Assembly: GCA_036742455.1 (NCBI GenBank) | Contig: DAINQU010000016.1 | Span: 1-64,000, forward strand | Reading direction: 5' to 3' | From: CAIKZZ01 sp036742455 | Lineage (GTDB): Bacteria > Pseudomonadota > Gammaproteobacteria > Steroidobacterales > Steroidobacteraceae | Length of the DNA: 64,000 nucleotides | Shown here: piece by piece, positions 51,625-60,958 of the stretch | Position numbering within the stretch: the first letter of the stretch is position 1 | Layout of the letters: every line of letters begins with the position of its first letter | Translations under genes and position numbers: made by a program | Notes under the pieces: model-generated | Told to the model about the DNA's origin: nothing | Database searches by the model: none | Seen by the model: the letters and a program-made list of their open reading frames with translations, nothing else

Positions 51625-52521
51625 TTATTCGCGTTCCCCCATCCGCTTTGCAACGAGGCTATCTCGTGCACGTTCCAGTCGTGCCGTCAGGCTCGGACCG
51701 AGTTTGAGCGCTACGCCAATGGAGAGGACGTCAATCAGCGTCAGTTGCGCCAATCGAGTCGTCATCGGCGTATAGACGTCCGTGTCTTCATCGACCGATA
51801 TTTCCAATGGCACTTCGCACAGACGAGCGATGGGAGAGCCCGGCGGCACGATACCGATGATCGACGCGCCCGCATCTCGAGCGATTTCGACGCTGGACAT
51901 GAGATCGATCGTACGTCCCGTACTGGAAATCGCGACCACAACGTCACCGCGCCCAAGCATCGTGGCTGCCATGGCGTGGAGGTGGGAGTCCGAATAGGAC
52001 ATTGCCTGCAGGCCGAGACGGAAAAACTTGTGGCGGGCGTCGGCGGCGACGATGCCGGAGCTCCCGAGGCCGTAAAACTCTACGCGCCGGGCATGGGCAA
52101 TCATGGCAACAGCGGTTTCAATGCGTTCCGCCGGGATTTGCCCCGCGACGTCCTGAAGCGTGCGCGTCGCTCGCTGGAAAACCTTCGACGTGAGTTCAGC
52201 GGGAGAATCGGTGGCGGCAATGTCGCGATGCAAGAACGTTGCGCCGGTCGCCAAGCTCTGCGCGAGACGCAGTCGAAACGTCTGATACCCGTCCAACCCT
52301 AAGGAACGACAGAATCGAATGACGGTGGGGTCACTGACCCCTGCGCGTGCCGCCACTGCCGAGAGCGCGCTCCGCAGAACCCACGCGGGGGCCGACAGAA
52401 CCACATCTGCCACTTTGGATTCCGCAGGCGTGAGCGACGGTCGGAGTAAACCGACACGTCGCAGCAATTCCGCTTCAGGTTCGGGCGTGACTTCTGCAGG
52501 CGTTCGGGGCGAGGGATTCAT
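51625..52521 (-). CDS. hexR: HexR-type RpiR family transcriptional regulator
   Basis: This 298-residue repressor has an N-terminal RpiR helix-turn-helix (about 25-100; SALSAVAARAGVSDPTVIRF) and a SIS sugar-phosphate-binding domain (about 130-265; EFYGLGSSGIVAADA, VVAISSTGRTIDLM). HexR senses 2-keto-3-deoxy-6-phosphogluconate and represses zwf, edd-eda and other central carbon genes in gammaproteobacteria. It lies 2 bp downstream of zwf, and two palindromes of HexR type lie between zwf and edd. Together these make the assignment firm. Confidence 0.93.
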   Translation of the reverse strand: MNPSPRTPAEVTPEPEAELLRRVGLLRPSLTPAESKVADVVLSAPAWVLRSALSAVAARAGVSDPTVIRFCRSLGLDGYQTFRLRLAQSLATGATFLHRDIAATDSPAELTSKVFQRATRTLQDVAGQIPAERIETAVAMIAHARRVEFYGLGSSGIVAADARHKFFRLGLQAMSYSDSHLHAMAATMLGRGDVVVAISSTGRTIDLMSSVEIARDAGASIIGIVPPGSPIARLCEVPLEISVDEDTDVYTPMTTRLAQLTLIDVLSIGVALKLGPSLTARLERARDSLVAKRMGERE

Positions 52522-52523
52522 GG

Positions 52524-54020
52524 TTAGAAAGTCTCGTCATACCAAGTAAATCCGTCGCGAGCGATGAGGGCGCCGGACGTTGAAGGCCCCCAGCTCCCCG
52601 CGGAATACGGACGAGGACCGTCGTGGTCGGCATCCCATGCTTCACGGATGGGGTCAATCCACTTCCATGCTGCTTCGACTTCGTCTCGTCGCATGAACAG
52701 CGTCAGATTCCCTTGAATCGCATCTCCCAACAATCGCTCGTACGCATCAAGTGGGCGCGCTTTGAAACTTTCGCCAAGATCCAACGACAGATCCACCGGG
52801 CGCAGCCGCATCGACTCGCCCGGCGCTTTCGCCATGATCCGAAGCGTGATCGATTCATCCGGCTGCAGCTGAATGACGAGGCGGTTCGGAGGGGCGGAAT
52901 TGAAGGGGCCCGCGAAAATCGAATGCGGTACAGCGTCGAACGTGATGACGATCTCGCCAACGGCGCGTTGTAATCGCTTGCCGGTACGCAGATAGAACGG
53001 CACGCCAGCCCAGCGCCACGAGTCAATTTCCGCCTTGATCGCGACGAAAGTCTCCGTGCGACTGTCCGGATCCACCCCCGGTTCTTCCAGATAGCCGAGC
53101 GAGCGACCGTTTCCGATGGGGCCGGCACGGTATTGGCCGCGCGCTGTCTTGAGAAGCGCCTCGGCTTCTCCTATGGGACGCAGCGCTCGCAAAACTTTGA
53201 GCTTTTCGTCGCGCACGGCATCCGCTGAGCTGTTTGCTGGAGGCTCCATGGCCAGAATGCACAGCAATTGCAACAGGTGGTTCTGCACCATGTCCCGCAG
53301 TGCGCCAGTCCGGTCGTAAAAGTCGCCCCGAGATTCGACGCCTAATTGCTCTGCCACGGTAATTTGGACGTGGCGAATTTGCCCTCTGCGCCAGAGTGGC
53401 TCAAACAGTGCATTGCCGAAGCGCAACGCCAACAGGTTCTGGACGGTCTCTTTGCCCAAATAATGGTCGATACGGTAGATCTGTGATTCCTGAGCGATCG
53501 CGCCTACGGTGTCATTGATGCGACTGGCCGATTCGCCATCCTCACCCAGCGGCTTCTCCAGCATGATGCGGGAGGTTGGCGTCACAATCCCGGCGGCCGA
53601 CAGTTCGCGGCAAATCGACGCAAAAAGATCGGGTCCAGTCGACAAGAAAAAGATCCGAACGATCTTTGCTCGGCCTTCGAGCGCGCGCGACAGCGATTGG
53701 TAATCCTCTGAGAGGGTGGCATCCACCTTGACGTAGCCAAGCAGCGGAGCAAAGCCGCTCCAGACTTCGTCTCGGAAGGCGTCGCCGAGATACTGGCGGC
53801 ATTTTTCTTCGACCTTGGCGACGAATTCAGCGGTCGTTAAGGACGTTCGCGCAACGCCCAAGATGCGAGCGTCCGGCGGGATCAATCCATCGGCAAACCG
53901 CCGATACAAGGCGGGTAGCAATTTGCGCATTGCAAGATCGCCGGTGCCACCGAACAAGACCAAGTCAAATGCCGGAGCGGCGCTATTAACGGGTGACGCA
54001 GAACGTGTTTCAGTGCTCAT
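52524..54020 (-). CDS. zwf: Glucose-6-phosphate 1-dehydrogenase
   Basis: Zwf oxidises glucose 6-phosphate to 6-phosphogluconolactone with NAD(P)+, at the entry to the Entner-Doudoroff pathway. The 498-residue protein has the nucleotide-binding GGTGDLAMRKL at 24-34, the active-site RIDHYLGKE and FYLRTGKRL. No 6-phosphogluconolactonase gene lies beside it, unlike in many zwf operons. The start ATG at 54020 is the only reasonable one. There is no Shine-Dalgarno sequence before it; the region -3 to -21 is taken up by a HexR palindrome. Confidence 0.97.
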   Translation of the reverse strand: MSTETRSASPVNSAAPAFDLVLFGGTGDLAMRKLLPALYRRFADGLIPPDARILGVARTSLTTAEFVAKVEEKCRQYLGDAFRDEVWSGFAPLLGYVKVDATLSEDYQSLSRALEGRAKIVRIFFLSTGPDLFASICRELSAAGIVTPTSRIMLEKPLGEDGESASRINDTVGAIAQESQIYRIDHYLGKETVQNLLALRFGNALFEPLWRRGQIRHVQITVAEQLGVESRGDFYDRTGALRDMVQNHLLQLLCILAMEPPANSSADAVRDEKLKVLRALRPIGEAEALLKTARGQYRAGPIGNGRSLGYLEEPGVDPDSRTETFVAIKAEIDSWRWAGVPFYLRTGKRLQRAVGEIVITFDAVPHSIFAGPFNSAPPNRLVIQLQPDESITLRIMAKAPGESMRLRPVDLSLDLGESFKARPLDAYERLLGDAIQGNLTLFMRRDEVEAAWKWIDPIREAWDADHDGPRPYSAGSWGPSTSGALIARDGFTWYDETF

Positions 54021-54022
54021 AG

Positions 54023-54041
54023 TTTGTAGTGTAACTACAAA
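54023..54041. promoter_or_regulatory. HexR operator, zwf-proximal
   Basis: TTTGTAGTGTAACTACAAA is a perfect 8-3-8 palindrome that fits the HexR consensus TGTA-R-T-N3-A-Y-TACA. On the zwf strand it ends 2 bp before the ATG, and its outer end overlaps TAAAAT (complement of 54041-54046), a plausible -10 box. Binding would therefore block the zwf start. Confidence 0.8.
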
Positions 54042-54142
54042 TTTTAAATCTGGAAATACTACGAAAGGGTCCCGGGTCGAAATTTATAACTTGTTGATAA
54101 ATAAATCTGTAATAAAGTCTCCTCTTGATATTTGTCGTTCTT

Positions 54143-54158
54143 TTGTAGTTAAACTACT
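54143..54158. promoter_or_regulatory. HexR operator, edd-proximal
   Basis: TTGTAGTTAAACTACT carries the core palindrome GTAGT-TAA-ACTAC (54145-54157), followed by a further ACTGTAGT overlap at 54157-54163. It lies about 29 bp before the edd start and about 10 bp downstream of TTGATA (54125-54130), a possible -35 box. It should repress edd-eda. Confidence 0.75.
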
Positions 54159-54186
54159 GTAGTTTTGAGTATGAGTTGGAATTTAT

Positions 54187-56007
54187 ATGTCGGTACAGAC
54201 TGTCGTTAACCCGGTCATCCAGGCCGTTACCGAACGCATCGTCGCGCGCAGTGCTGAGACGCGTCGGGCGTATCTCGCTCGCCTGGAAGAGGCACGCTTG
54301 CACACTGCTGCCCGTGGCCGCCTGTCGTGCGCGAATTTGGCGCACGTCAGCGCGGCGGGAGAGGGCGATAAAGAGTCGCTCAAAGGCGCACGCTGGCCGA
54401 ATCTCGCCATTGTTACCGCGTTCAATGACATGTTGTCGGCGCACCAGCCCTACGAGCGCTACCCCACTGTTATAAAAGCCGCCGCTCGCGCCGTGGGCGC
54501 TATCGCGCAGGTGGCCGGTGGCGTTCCGGCTATGTGCGACGGCGTAACTCAGGGGCGCGCCGGCATGGAGCTATCGCTCTTCAGTCGCGATTTGATTGCG
54601 ATGTCTGCGGGCATCGCGCTCAGCCACGATGCCTTTGATGCGGCGTTGTACTTAGGCGTCTGCGACAAAATAGTGCCCGGCTTGGTGATGGGTGCGCTGA
54701 CCTTTGGGCATCTACCGGCCGTCTTTCTGCCGTCGGGACCGATGCCCAGCGGGCTACCCAACAAAGAAAAAGCGCGGATCCGTCGCGAGTATGCGGAAGG
54801 TAAAGTCGGTAGGGACACGCTACTTGAGGCGGAATCGCAGAGTTACCACTCCGCCGGTACCTGCACGTTCTATGGCACTGCCAACAGCAATCAGATGTTG
54901 ATGGAGGTGATGGGGCTGCACGTGCCGGGCTCCGCCTTTGTTCCGCCGGGGACTGCCTTGCGGGATGCTCTGACCGTGTACGGCTCGCAACTTGCTGCTC
55001 GGATCACGGCGCTCGGCGACGAATATCGCCCTGTCGGTCGCATGGTCGACGAGCGTACCTTTGTGAATGCCATGGTGACCCTGCTGGCGACGGGCGGATC
55101 GACCAACCACACGATCCACTTAATCGCGATGGCCGCTGCCGGTGGGATTCGAATTGATTGGGATGACTTCGATGCACTGTCGAGCGTCGTTCCGCTCATT
55201 GCCCGGGTTTACCCGAATGGGTCTGCCGATGTGAATCATTTTCACGCCGCGGGCGGAACCGGCTTTGTCATACGGCAGCTGATTCGGGGAGGGCTCCTCC
55301 ATGCCGATGTACAAACTGTCGTGGGGCAAGGATTGGAGTCCTATACGCGCGATCCGTTCCTGATCGACGGGCGCCTAGAGTGGCGTGATGGACCTGAAAA
55401 TAGCCTAGCGCCGGATGTGCTTCGCGAGATTGAAAATCCATTCGACCGCCACAGTGGATTACAGGTCTTGCAAGGCAATCTTGGACGAGCGGTCATCAAG
55501 ACGTCTGCCGTAGAACCCGAGAATCGGATCGTCGAGGCGCCAGCGATCGTGTTTGAGGATCAGGATTCTCTCGTGGCAGCGTTCACGGACGGTCTGCTGT
55601 TTCGCGACTTTATCGCTGTGATTCGCCGCCAAGGGCCGCGTGCCAACGGCATGCCGGAATTACATCAATTGACGCCCGTCCTGTCGTCATTGATGGCGAA
55701 AGGGTTCAAGGTCGCGCTCGTGACCGACGGTCGTATGTCGGGTGCTTCGGGCTCCGTTCCTGCGGCCATACACGTCACCCCGGAAGCCCATGCGGGCGGC
55801 CCCCTTGCCAAGGTGCGCGACGGTGATCTCATTCGGCTGGATGCGCAAGCGCGCACGTTAGAAGTCAAAGTGGACGCGACTGACTTTGCGGCTCGCGCAT
55901 TCGCCGTTCCGTCGGGCCAGAGCGCTTTTGGCACCGGTCGTGAACTTTTTGGCGCGTTTCGGCGAGTGGTCTCTTCAGCGGAAGAAGGAGCGATTGTATG
56001 TCTGTGA
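54187..56007 (+). CDS. edd: Phosphogluconate dehydratase
   Basis: Edd converts 6-phosphogluconate to 2-keto-3-deoxy-6-phosphogluconate. The 606-residue protein is full length compared with E. coli Edd (603). It carries the IlvD/Edd iron-sulfur cysteines in AMCDGVTQGRAGMELS, YLGVCDKIVPGLVMGAL and GTCTFYGTANSNQ, and VTDGRMSGASG near the C-terminus. It is divergent from zwf across a 166-bp region with two HexR-like operators, and its last 10 bp overlap eda, as in many edd-eda operons. Confidence 0.97.
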   Translation: MSVQTVVNPVIQAVTERIVARSAETRRAYLARLEEARLHTAARGRLSCANLAHVSAAGEGDKESLKGARWPNLAIVTAFNDMLSAHQPYERYPTVIKAAARAVGAIAQVAGGVPAMCDGVTQGRAGMELSLFSRDLIAMSAGIALSHDAFDAALYLGVCDKIVPGLVMGALTFGHLPAVFLPSGPMPSGLPNKEKARIRREYAEGKVGRDTLLEAESQSYHSAGTCTFYGTANSNQMLMEVMGLHVPGSAFVPPGTALRDALTVYGSQLAARITALGDEYRPVGRMVDERTFVNAMVTLLATGGSTNHTIHLIAMAAAGGIRIDWDDFDALSSVVPLIARVYPNGSADVNHFHAAGGTGFVIRQLIRGGLLHADVQTVVGQGLESYTRDPFLIDGRLEWRDGPENSLAPDVLREIENPFDRHSGLQVLQGNLGRAVIKTSAVEPENRIVEAPAIVFEDQDSLVAAFTDGLLFRDFIAVIRRQGPRANGMPELHQLTPVLSSLMAKGFKVALVTDGRMSGASGSVPAAIHVTPEAHAGGPLAKVRDGDLIRLDAQARTLEVKVDATDFAARAFAVPSGQSAFGTGRELFGAFRRVVSSAEEGAIVCL

Positions 56008-56633
56008 ATAAACTCGGTGTCCGTGATGTGCTCGCCATCGCTCCGGTCATCCCGGTCATCGTGATTGATGACGTCCGCGATGCAGCGCCGCTCGCACGTG
56101 CGCTGGTCGACGGTGGCTTGCGCGTCTTAGAGGTCACGTTACGGACGCCCGCGGGGCTGCCGGCCATCGCGGCGATGCGCGACGCCGCGCCCGAGGCAGT
56201 CGTCGGTGCGGGTACCGTTCTCGACGAACGGCAGTTACACGCGGCCGTGGAGGCTGGCAGCCAATTCATCGTGTCGCCCGGATTTTCGCCGACCCTCTGT
56301 CGAATCGGCGCTGGCCTCGGCGTTCCCATGTTGCCCGGCGTCGTCACCGCCACCGAAATCATGGCTGCCCTGGAAGCTGGGCTCGATACCCTCAAGTTTT
56401 TTCCGGCAGCGCGCAGCGGTGGAGCGGCCTTGCTGAAGGACTTTGCATCCGTTTTTGGCCAGGTCAAATTTTGCCCAACCGGCGGCATCGATATGCGGTC
56501 TGCGCCAGACTATTTGGCATTGTCCAACGTCCTGTGCGTTGGTATGTCGTCGGTGGCGACGGCGGACGCGATACGCTCGGGCGATTTTGCGGGGATCACT
56601 GAGCGTGCCCGGATGGCGGCAGCATTGCGTTGA
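55998..56633 (+). CDS. eda: 2-keto-3-deoxy-6-phosphogluconate aldolase
   Basis: Eda cleaves KDPG to pyruvate and glyceraldehyde 3-phosphate; family members also act on 2-keto-4-hydroxyglutarate. The 211-residue protein has the catalytic Glu in VLEVTLRTPAGL at about residue 46, the phosphate-binding PGFSPTL and the Schiff-base Lys in TLKFFPAARSGG at about 133. It starts within the end of edd, with GAAGAAGG upstream. No terminator hairpin is obvious in the 90 bp before ppc. Confidence 0.97.
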   Translation: MSVNKLGVRDVLAIAPVIPVIVIDDVRDAAPLARALVDGGLRVLEVTLRTPAGLPAIAAMRDAAPEAVVGAGTVLDERQLHAAVEAGSQFIVSPGFSPTLCRIGAGLGVPMLPGVVTATEIMAALEAGLDTLKFFPAARSGGAALLKDFASVFGQVKFCPTGGIDMRSAPDYLALSNVLCVGMSSVATADAIRSGDFAGITERARMAAALR

Positions 56634-56723
56634 CGCGCGACAGGTCCAATCATGGGTGAGGCGCCGCCGCGGTATCCACGCCTGATAAGATGTGTGCGAC
56701 TACAGCGCTCAGCGTGACATCCC

Positions 56724-59444
56724 ATGTATCGACAAAATATCCAATTTCCGGCGAAAGACGCGCCATTGCGCGAGGACGTTCATTCCCTCGGCGGGTTGGT
56801 GGGCGAAATTTTGCTGGAACAGTGTGGTGAGGCCAGGTTTGATCTGGTCGAGGGTGATCGTGTCGCTGCCATCGCGCGCCGTGAGGGAGACGCGAACGGC
56901 GTCACCGAACTGAGTGCCCGAACGGAGGGCCGAGCGCCCGATGTCGCGCGCGACCTGGTGCGGGCGTTTTCGACCTGGTTTCAGGTCGTGAATCTCGCTG
57001 AAAAAGTGCACCGCATTCGGCGCCGACGAGAATATTTGAATGACTCCACGGCGCCACAGCCGGGCGGGTTGGACGAAGCGCTCGCGCGCCTCGTCCGCGA
57101 CGGTTGGTCGCTGGCTGCGGTATTGGGGTTATTGAAGCGGATCAATGTCTATCCAGTCTTCACCTCGCACCCAACCGAATCGACGCGACGGACGATATTG
57201 CGAAAGCAGGCGCGCCTCGCGCAATTACTCTTGGATCGATTTGACCCGACGCTGGTGCCGAGCGAACGGCGGGCCAACTGGGAGCAAATCCGGACGGAAC
57301 TCACGACGCTCTGGCAAACCGAAGATCACCCGCGGGAAAGGCTGACGGTCTCGGATGAACGCGAGCACGTTTTGTATTTCTTGTCTGAAGTCCTTTATGC
57401 AATTGTGCCCGCGTTTTACGAAGACCTGGCCGCATCGTTGAGTCGTGCCTTTCAGACGGACGTTACTCCGGAGTCTCTGCCGAAGCTCATTCGATTCGGG
57501 TCGTGGGTGGGCGGCGATATGGATGCTGCTCCCGACATTAACGGTAAGACGATACGGGATACGCTGCAGCGCCAGCACTTGGTCATCGTCAATGCCTACT
57601 TTCAAGAAGTGCAGCGTTTAGGGGAGCGCTTGTCCCAAAGCGCGAGTCGTGTACGAGTTGCCGGTCCCCTGCAGCAACGGTTGGACGAGTACGCGCGGAT
57701 CGGACTGACTTCCGCGGACTCAGCGCCGGCTCGCCATGACCGAATGCCGTATCGCGAGTTTTGCGGGCAGATTGCAGCGCGTCTCAGGAACACCTACGAA
57801 GGGCGGCCGCATCACTACGAGAATTCGGGGGAGTTGGCGGCTGACGTTCGTTTGATGGCGACCAGTTTGTCGGCTCACCAAGGCGCTCGCGCGGGCCTAT
57901 TTCATGTCTATCGACTGCTGCGCCGCATCGATACGTTCGGATTTCATCTGGCCACGTTGGACGTCCGTCAACATGCCAACGTTCATCGCATGGTCGTCGG
58001 TAAAGGCCTCGGCGACGAGATGTTTGCGGAACGCACTCAAGAGGAGCGCTTAGAACGCGTGCGTAGAGCCCTCGAGCGCGATGAAGGGCCGGGATATTCA
58101 CTCGACGCCATTGGCCGTCGCACCCTATCGGTATTTGAACAGCTTTATCACGCGCGTCACCGCTACGGCCGCGAGGCGACCGGTGACTACGTCGTGAGTG
58201 GCGTGCAGGGCGCAGAAGACATTCTCTCGGTTCTGCTGCTCGCACGCTGGGCTGAAATGACGGATAAGAAATCCGGCGCAGTATTGCTCGACGTGGCTCC
58301 TTTGTTCGAGAGCGTGGGCTTACTCTCGGACAGTGAGGGCATTATCCGTAATCTGTTAGCGGAGCCACTCTATCGCGAACACGTCCGACACCGTGGTGAG
58401 CGGCAAGGCGTGATGTTCGGTTATGGAGAAAGTAACAAGGACAGCGGCGTCATCATGTCGCGCTGGTTGCTCAATCGCGCCCAGAAATCGATGGCGGAAT
58501 TCTGTCGGAGTCAGGGTATTACGTTTATAGCGTTCCACGGACGAGGCGGCGCCACCAGCCGTGGCGGTAGCCGTACCGCAACCTTGCTGCGTGGATCGGC
58601 GCCCGGGAGCTTCCACGGGACTCTACGCGTGACAGAGCAGGGCAGCGGCATCAATCAGGGATATTCGCTTCAGTCCCTCGCCATGCGTACCCTCGAGCAA
58701 GCATTCAGCGCCGCTGCGCTTGCGTTGGCGCAGAAGCCGGTGTCGACCGAAGCGGACGCGCGTCACGCAGAGGTCATGGAGCAGTTGAGTGAAGCCAGCC
58801 AAGTGGCTTATCGGCGCTTAGTGTTTGGCACCAAAGATTTTTGGGAGTATTTCAGGGAAGTCTCGCCGATCGACGTGATTGAACGCATGCAGATCGGTTC
58901 GCGCCCGGTGTCCCGCCCCGGCAGTACGGGTATCGAAGGCATTCGAACCGTGCCCTGGGCGTTTGCTTGGAGTCAGTGCCGACACCTGCTGCCTTCATGG
59001 TACGGGGTGGGTTCCGGATTTGATGCAGTCGCTGCGAACGGCGGCGCCGAGGTGTTAGACCAGATGATGGCGAAGATGCCATTTTTCAGCGTGCTCATTG
59101 ACGAGGTCGAGTTTGCACTTGCTGTCGCCGATATGGATATCGCCAGTTGGTACAGTGAATTGGTGGCTCCGGAGCGGCGAGGAATCTTTGATCTCATTCG
59201 CGCGGAGCACGAGCGGACAACCGGTTGGATTCTGCGCTTGCGTGGACAGCATAAATTGCTGGACGGTGAGCCCGCCCAGCAACGGGGTATGAAATTACGC
59301 AATCCCTATGTAGACCCGATGCACCTGATGCAAATTGATTTGCTACGCCGCTGGCGGGAGACGGGTCGCGAGGACCGTATCCTCCTGGACGCGCTCGTCG
59401 CATCAACGAGCGGGATTGCTCAGGGGTTGCAGGCGACCGGCTAG
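56724..59444 (+). CDS. ppc: Phosphoenolpyruvate carboxylase
   Basis: Ppc carboxylates phosphoenolpyruvate to oxaloacetate to refill the TCA cycle. The 906-residue protein has the catalytic histidine motif VFTSHPTESTRRTI at about residue 150, the GYGESNKDSG segment and the glycine-rich FHGRGGATSRGGSRT near 610-625. The last two differ from the E. coli sequence (GYSDSAKDAG and FHGRGGSIGRGGAP), so it belongs to a divergent branch. The C-terminus ends in Gly, as in other PEPCs. The convergent sdaA stop lies 13 bp beyond. Confidence 0.95.
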   Translation: MYRQNIQFPAKDAPLREDVHSLGGLVGEILLEQCGEARFDLVEGDRVAAIARREGDANGVTELSARTEGRAPDVARDLVRAFSTWFQVVNLAEKVHRIRRRREYLNDSTAPQPGGLDEALARLVRDGWSLAAVLGLLKRINVYPVFTSHPTESTRRTILRKQARLAQLLLDRFDPTLVPSERRANWEQIRTELTTLWQTEDHPRERLTVSDEREHVLYFLSEVLYAIVPAFYEDLAASLSRAFQTDVTPESLPKLIRFGSWVGGDMDAAPDINGKTIRDTLQRQHLVIVNAYFQEVQRLGERLSQSASRVRVAGPLQQRLDEYARIGLTSADSAPARHDRMPYREFCGQIAARLRNTYEGRPHHYENSGELAADVRLMATSLSAHQGARAGLFHVYRLLRRIDTFGFHLATLDVRQHANVHRMVVGKGLGDEMFAERTQEERLERVRRALERDEGPGYSLDAIGRRTLSVFEQLYHARHRYGREATGDYVVSGVQGAEDILSVLLLARWAEMTDKKSGAVLLDVAPLFESVGLLSDSEGIIRNLLAEPLYREHVRHRGERQGVMFGYGESNKDSGVIMSRWLLNRAQKSMAEFCRSQGITFIAFHGRGGATSRGGSRTATLLRGSAPGSFHGTLRVTEQGSGINQGYSLQSLAMRTLEQAFSAAALALAQKPVSTEADARHAEVMEQLSEASQVAYRRLVFGTKDFWEYFREVSPIDVIERMQIGSRPVSRPGSTGIEGIRTVPWAFAWSQCRHLLPSWYGVGSGFDAVAANGGAEVLDQMMAKMPFFSVLIDEVEFALAVADMDIASWYSELVAPERRGIFDLIRAEHERTTGWILRLRGQHKLLDGEPAQQRGMKLRNPYVDPMHLMQIDLLRRWRETGREDRILLDALVASTSGIAQGLQATG

Positions 59445-59459
59445 CGATCCCGGCCGGTC
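59435..59459. terminator. Hairpin between ppc and sdaA
   Basis: GACCGGC (59435-59441) pairs with GCCGGTC (59453-59459) around an 11-nt loop. It covers the ppc stop and the two last bases of sdaA on the other strand. It is a candidate bidirectional terminator without T-runs. Confidence 0.5.
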
Positions 59460-60828
59460 AACATTCGGGGACGTTTACCGCAAGGCCACCCTGCGAGGTT
59501 TCCTTGTAGATGGCCGACATATCCTCGCCGGTCTGGCGCATGGTGGCGATCACTTGGTCCAACGTTACCTTGTGTGTCCCGTCACCGCGCATCGCGAGGC
59601 GCGCCGCGTTGATGGCTTTCACCGCACCCATTGCGTTGCGTTCTATGCACGGTATTTGCACCAAACCGGCAATGGGGTCGCACGTAAGACCGAGGTTATG
59701 CTCCATGCCGATTTCTGCGGCATTTTCGATTTGCTCGTTGGTTCCATTGAGCGCAGCGACCAGGCCGCCCGCGGCCATGGAGCAGGCGACGCCCACTTCG
59801 CCTTGGCACCCCATCTCGGCACCGGAGATGGAGGCGTTCATTTTGTAGAGCATGCCGATCGCGCTTCCGACCAAGAGGAAGCGCAACACGCCCTCGTCGC
59901 TCGCGCCGGGTTCAAACCGGCGGTAATAGGTCAGAACGGCGGGAATAATCCCGGCGGCGCCGTTGGTCGGGGCTGTCACGACCCGACCGCCAGCGGCATT
60001 CTCTTCGTTCACGGCGAGCGCGTAGGCGTTGACCCAGTCCATGGCCAGCATGGGGGAGTTGGACGGCGCCTCGGTGAGTTGACGGTACAGCTTTGGTGCC
60101 CGTCGACGAACCTTCAGCACACCCGGCAGTATTCCTTGCGCCTGAAAGCCGCGCTCAATACAGCTCTGCATGACTTCCCAGATACGCTGCAGCGCAGCAA
60201 TCGTCTCGGCGCGCGGACGGAAGACTGCTTCGTTTGCCAGAACCAATTCGTACAGGTCGAGCCCGCTCGCCCGCGCGCGGTCCAGCAACTCGCGAGCCGA
60301 TTCAAAGGGGTGCGGTACGACCGTGGCGTGCTGATTGCCATCGGTGACGTCCATTTCGTCGGCTCGCGCCACGAAGCCGCCGCCGGTGGAGTAGTACTCC
60401 TCGCGGGCAAGTACCTGCCCCTCAGCGTCGAGGGCCGTGAATCGCATGCCATTGGAATGACCGGGCAACGTCTGGTCACGATGCCAGAGGACGTCCAGCG
60501 GCTCGTCAAATTCGATCTCGTGCGTACCGCCAAGCATCAGCCGGTGGCTTGTCCGAATGCGATGCAGGGACGGCTCAACTGCGGCAGGGTCTAGCGTATC
60601 GGGAGAATGGCCCTCCAGACCCAAGAGCACCGCGAGGTCGGTGCAATGTCCTCGCCCGGTGAGGGCGAGTGACCCGTACAGTTGAGCGCCGACTCGGACC
60701 GTCTTGTCCAAGACGCCCATGGACGTGAGATCCCCCACGAACCGTCGTGCCGCATTCATTGGTCCCATCGTGTGCGAACTGGAAGGGCCAATACCAATTT
60801 TGAAGATGTCGAGTACGCTCAAGCTCAT
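59458..60828 (-). CDS. sdaA: L-serine ammonia-lyase, iron-sulfur-dependent (SdaA type)
   Basis: SdaA deaminates L-serine to pyruvate with an oxygen-sensitive [4Fe-4S] cluster. The 456-residue single-chain enzyme fuses beta (about 1-165) and alpha (about 180-456) domains and has the IGIGPSSSHTMGPM opening. The alpha domain holds the cluster cysteines in SGAEMGCQGEVGVACSMAAG and TCDPIAGLVQIPCIERNAMG. The start at 60828 (MSLSVLDIFK) matches the family; the frame to 60864 adds an unlikely tail. No ribosome site is clear. It is divergent from the LOG-type gene. Confidence 0.96.
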   Translation of the reverse strand: MSLSVLDIFKIGIGPSSSHTMGPMNAARRFVGDLTSMGVLDKTVRVGAQLYGSLALTGRGHCTDLAVLLGLEGHSPDTLDPAAVEPSLHRIRTSHRLMLGGTHEIEFDEPLDVLWHRDQTLPGHSNGMRFTALDAEGQVLAREEYYSTGGGFVARADEMDVTDGNQHATVVPHPFESARELLDRARASGLDLYELVLANEAVFRPRAETIAALQRIWEVMQSCIERGFQAQGILPGVLKVRRRAPKLYRQLTEAPSNSPMLAMDWVNAYALAVNEENAAGGRVVTAPTNGAAGIIPAVLTYYRRFEPGASDEGVLRFLLVGSAIGMLYKMNASISGAEMGCQGEVGVACSMAAGGLVAALNGTNEQIENAAEIGMEHNLGLTCDPIAGLVQIPCIERNAMGAVKAINAARLAMRGDGTHKVTLDQVIATMRQTGEDMSAIYKETSQGGLAVNVPEC

Positions 60829-60958
60829 AGCGAGAGTTTTACCTACGCGCGCTAGGAGTCGCAATCACCGCAATGCAATGCAATCGTTACGATGTCGCGG
60901 ATACACTATCCAGTGTCGCTTCCGATTCGAACGGAACCGTTTAAGGCTGCTGAAAATC

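Noticed and set aside
54105..54120. Additional HexR half-site TGTAATAAAGT
   Set aside because: Only one half resembles the consensus and there is no palindrome.
56690..56704. Third HexR site before ppc
   Set aside because: Only the right half ACTACA at 56699-56704 matches; the left half does not.
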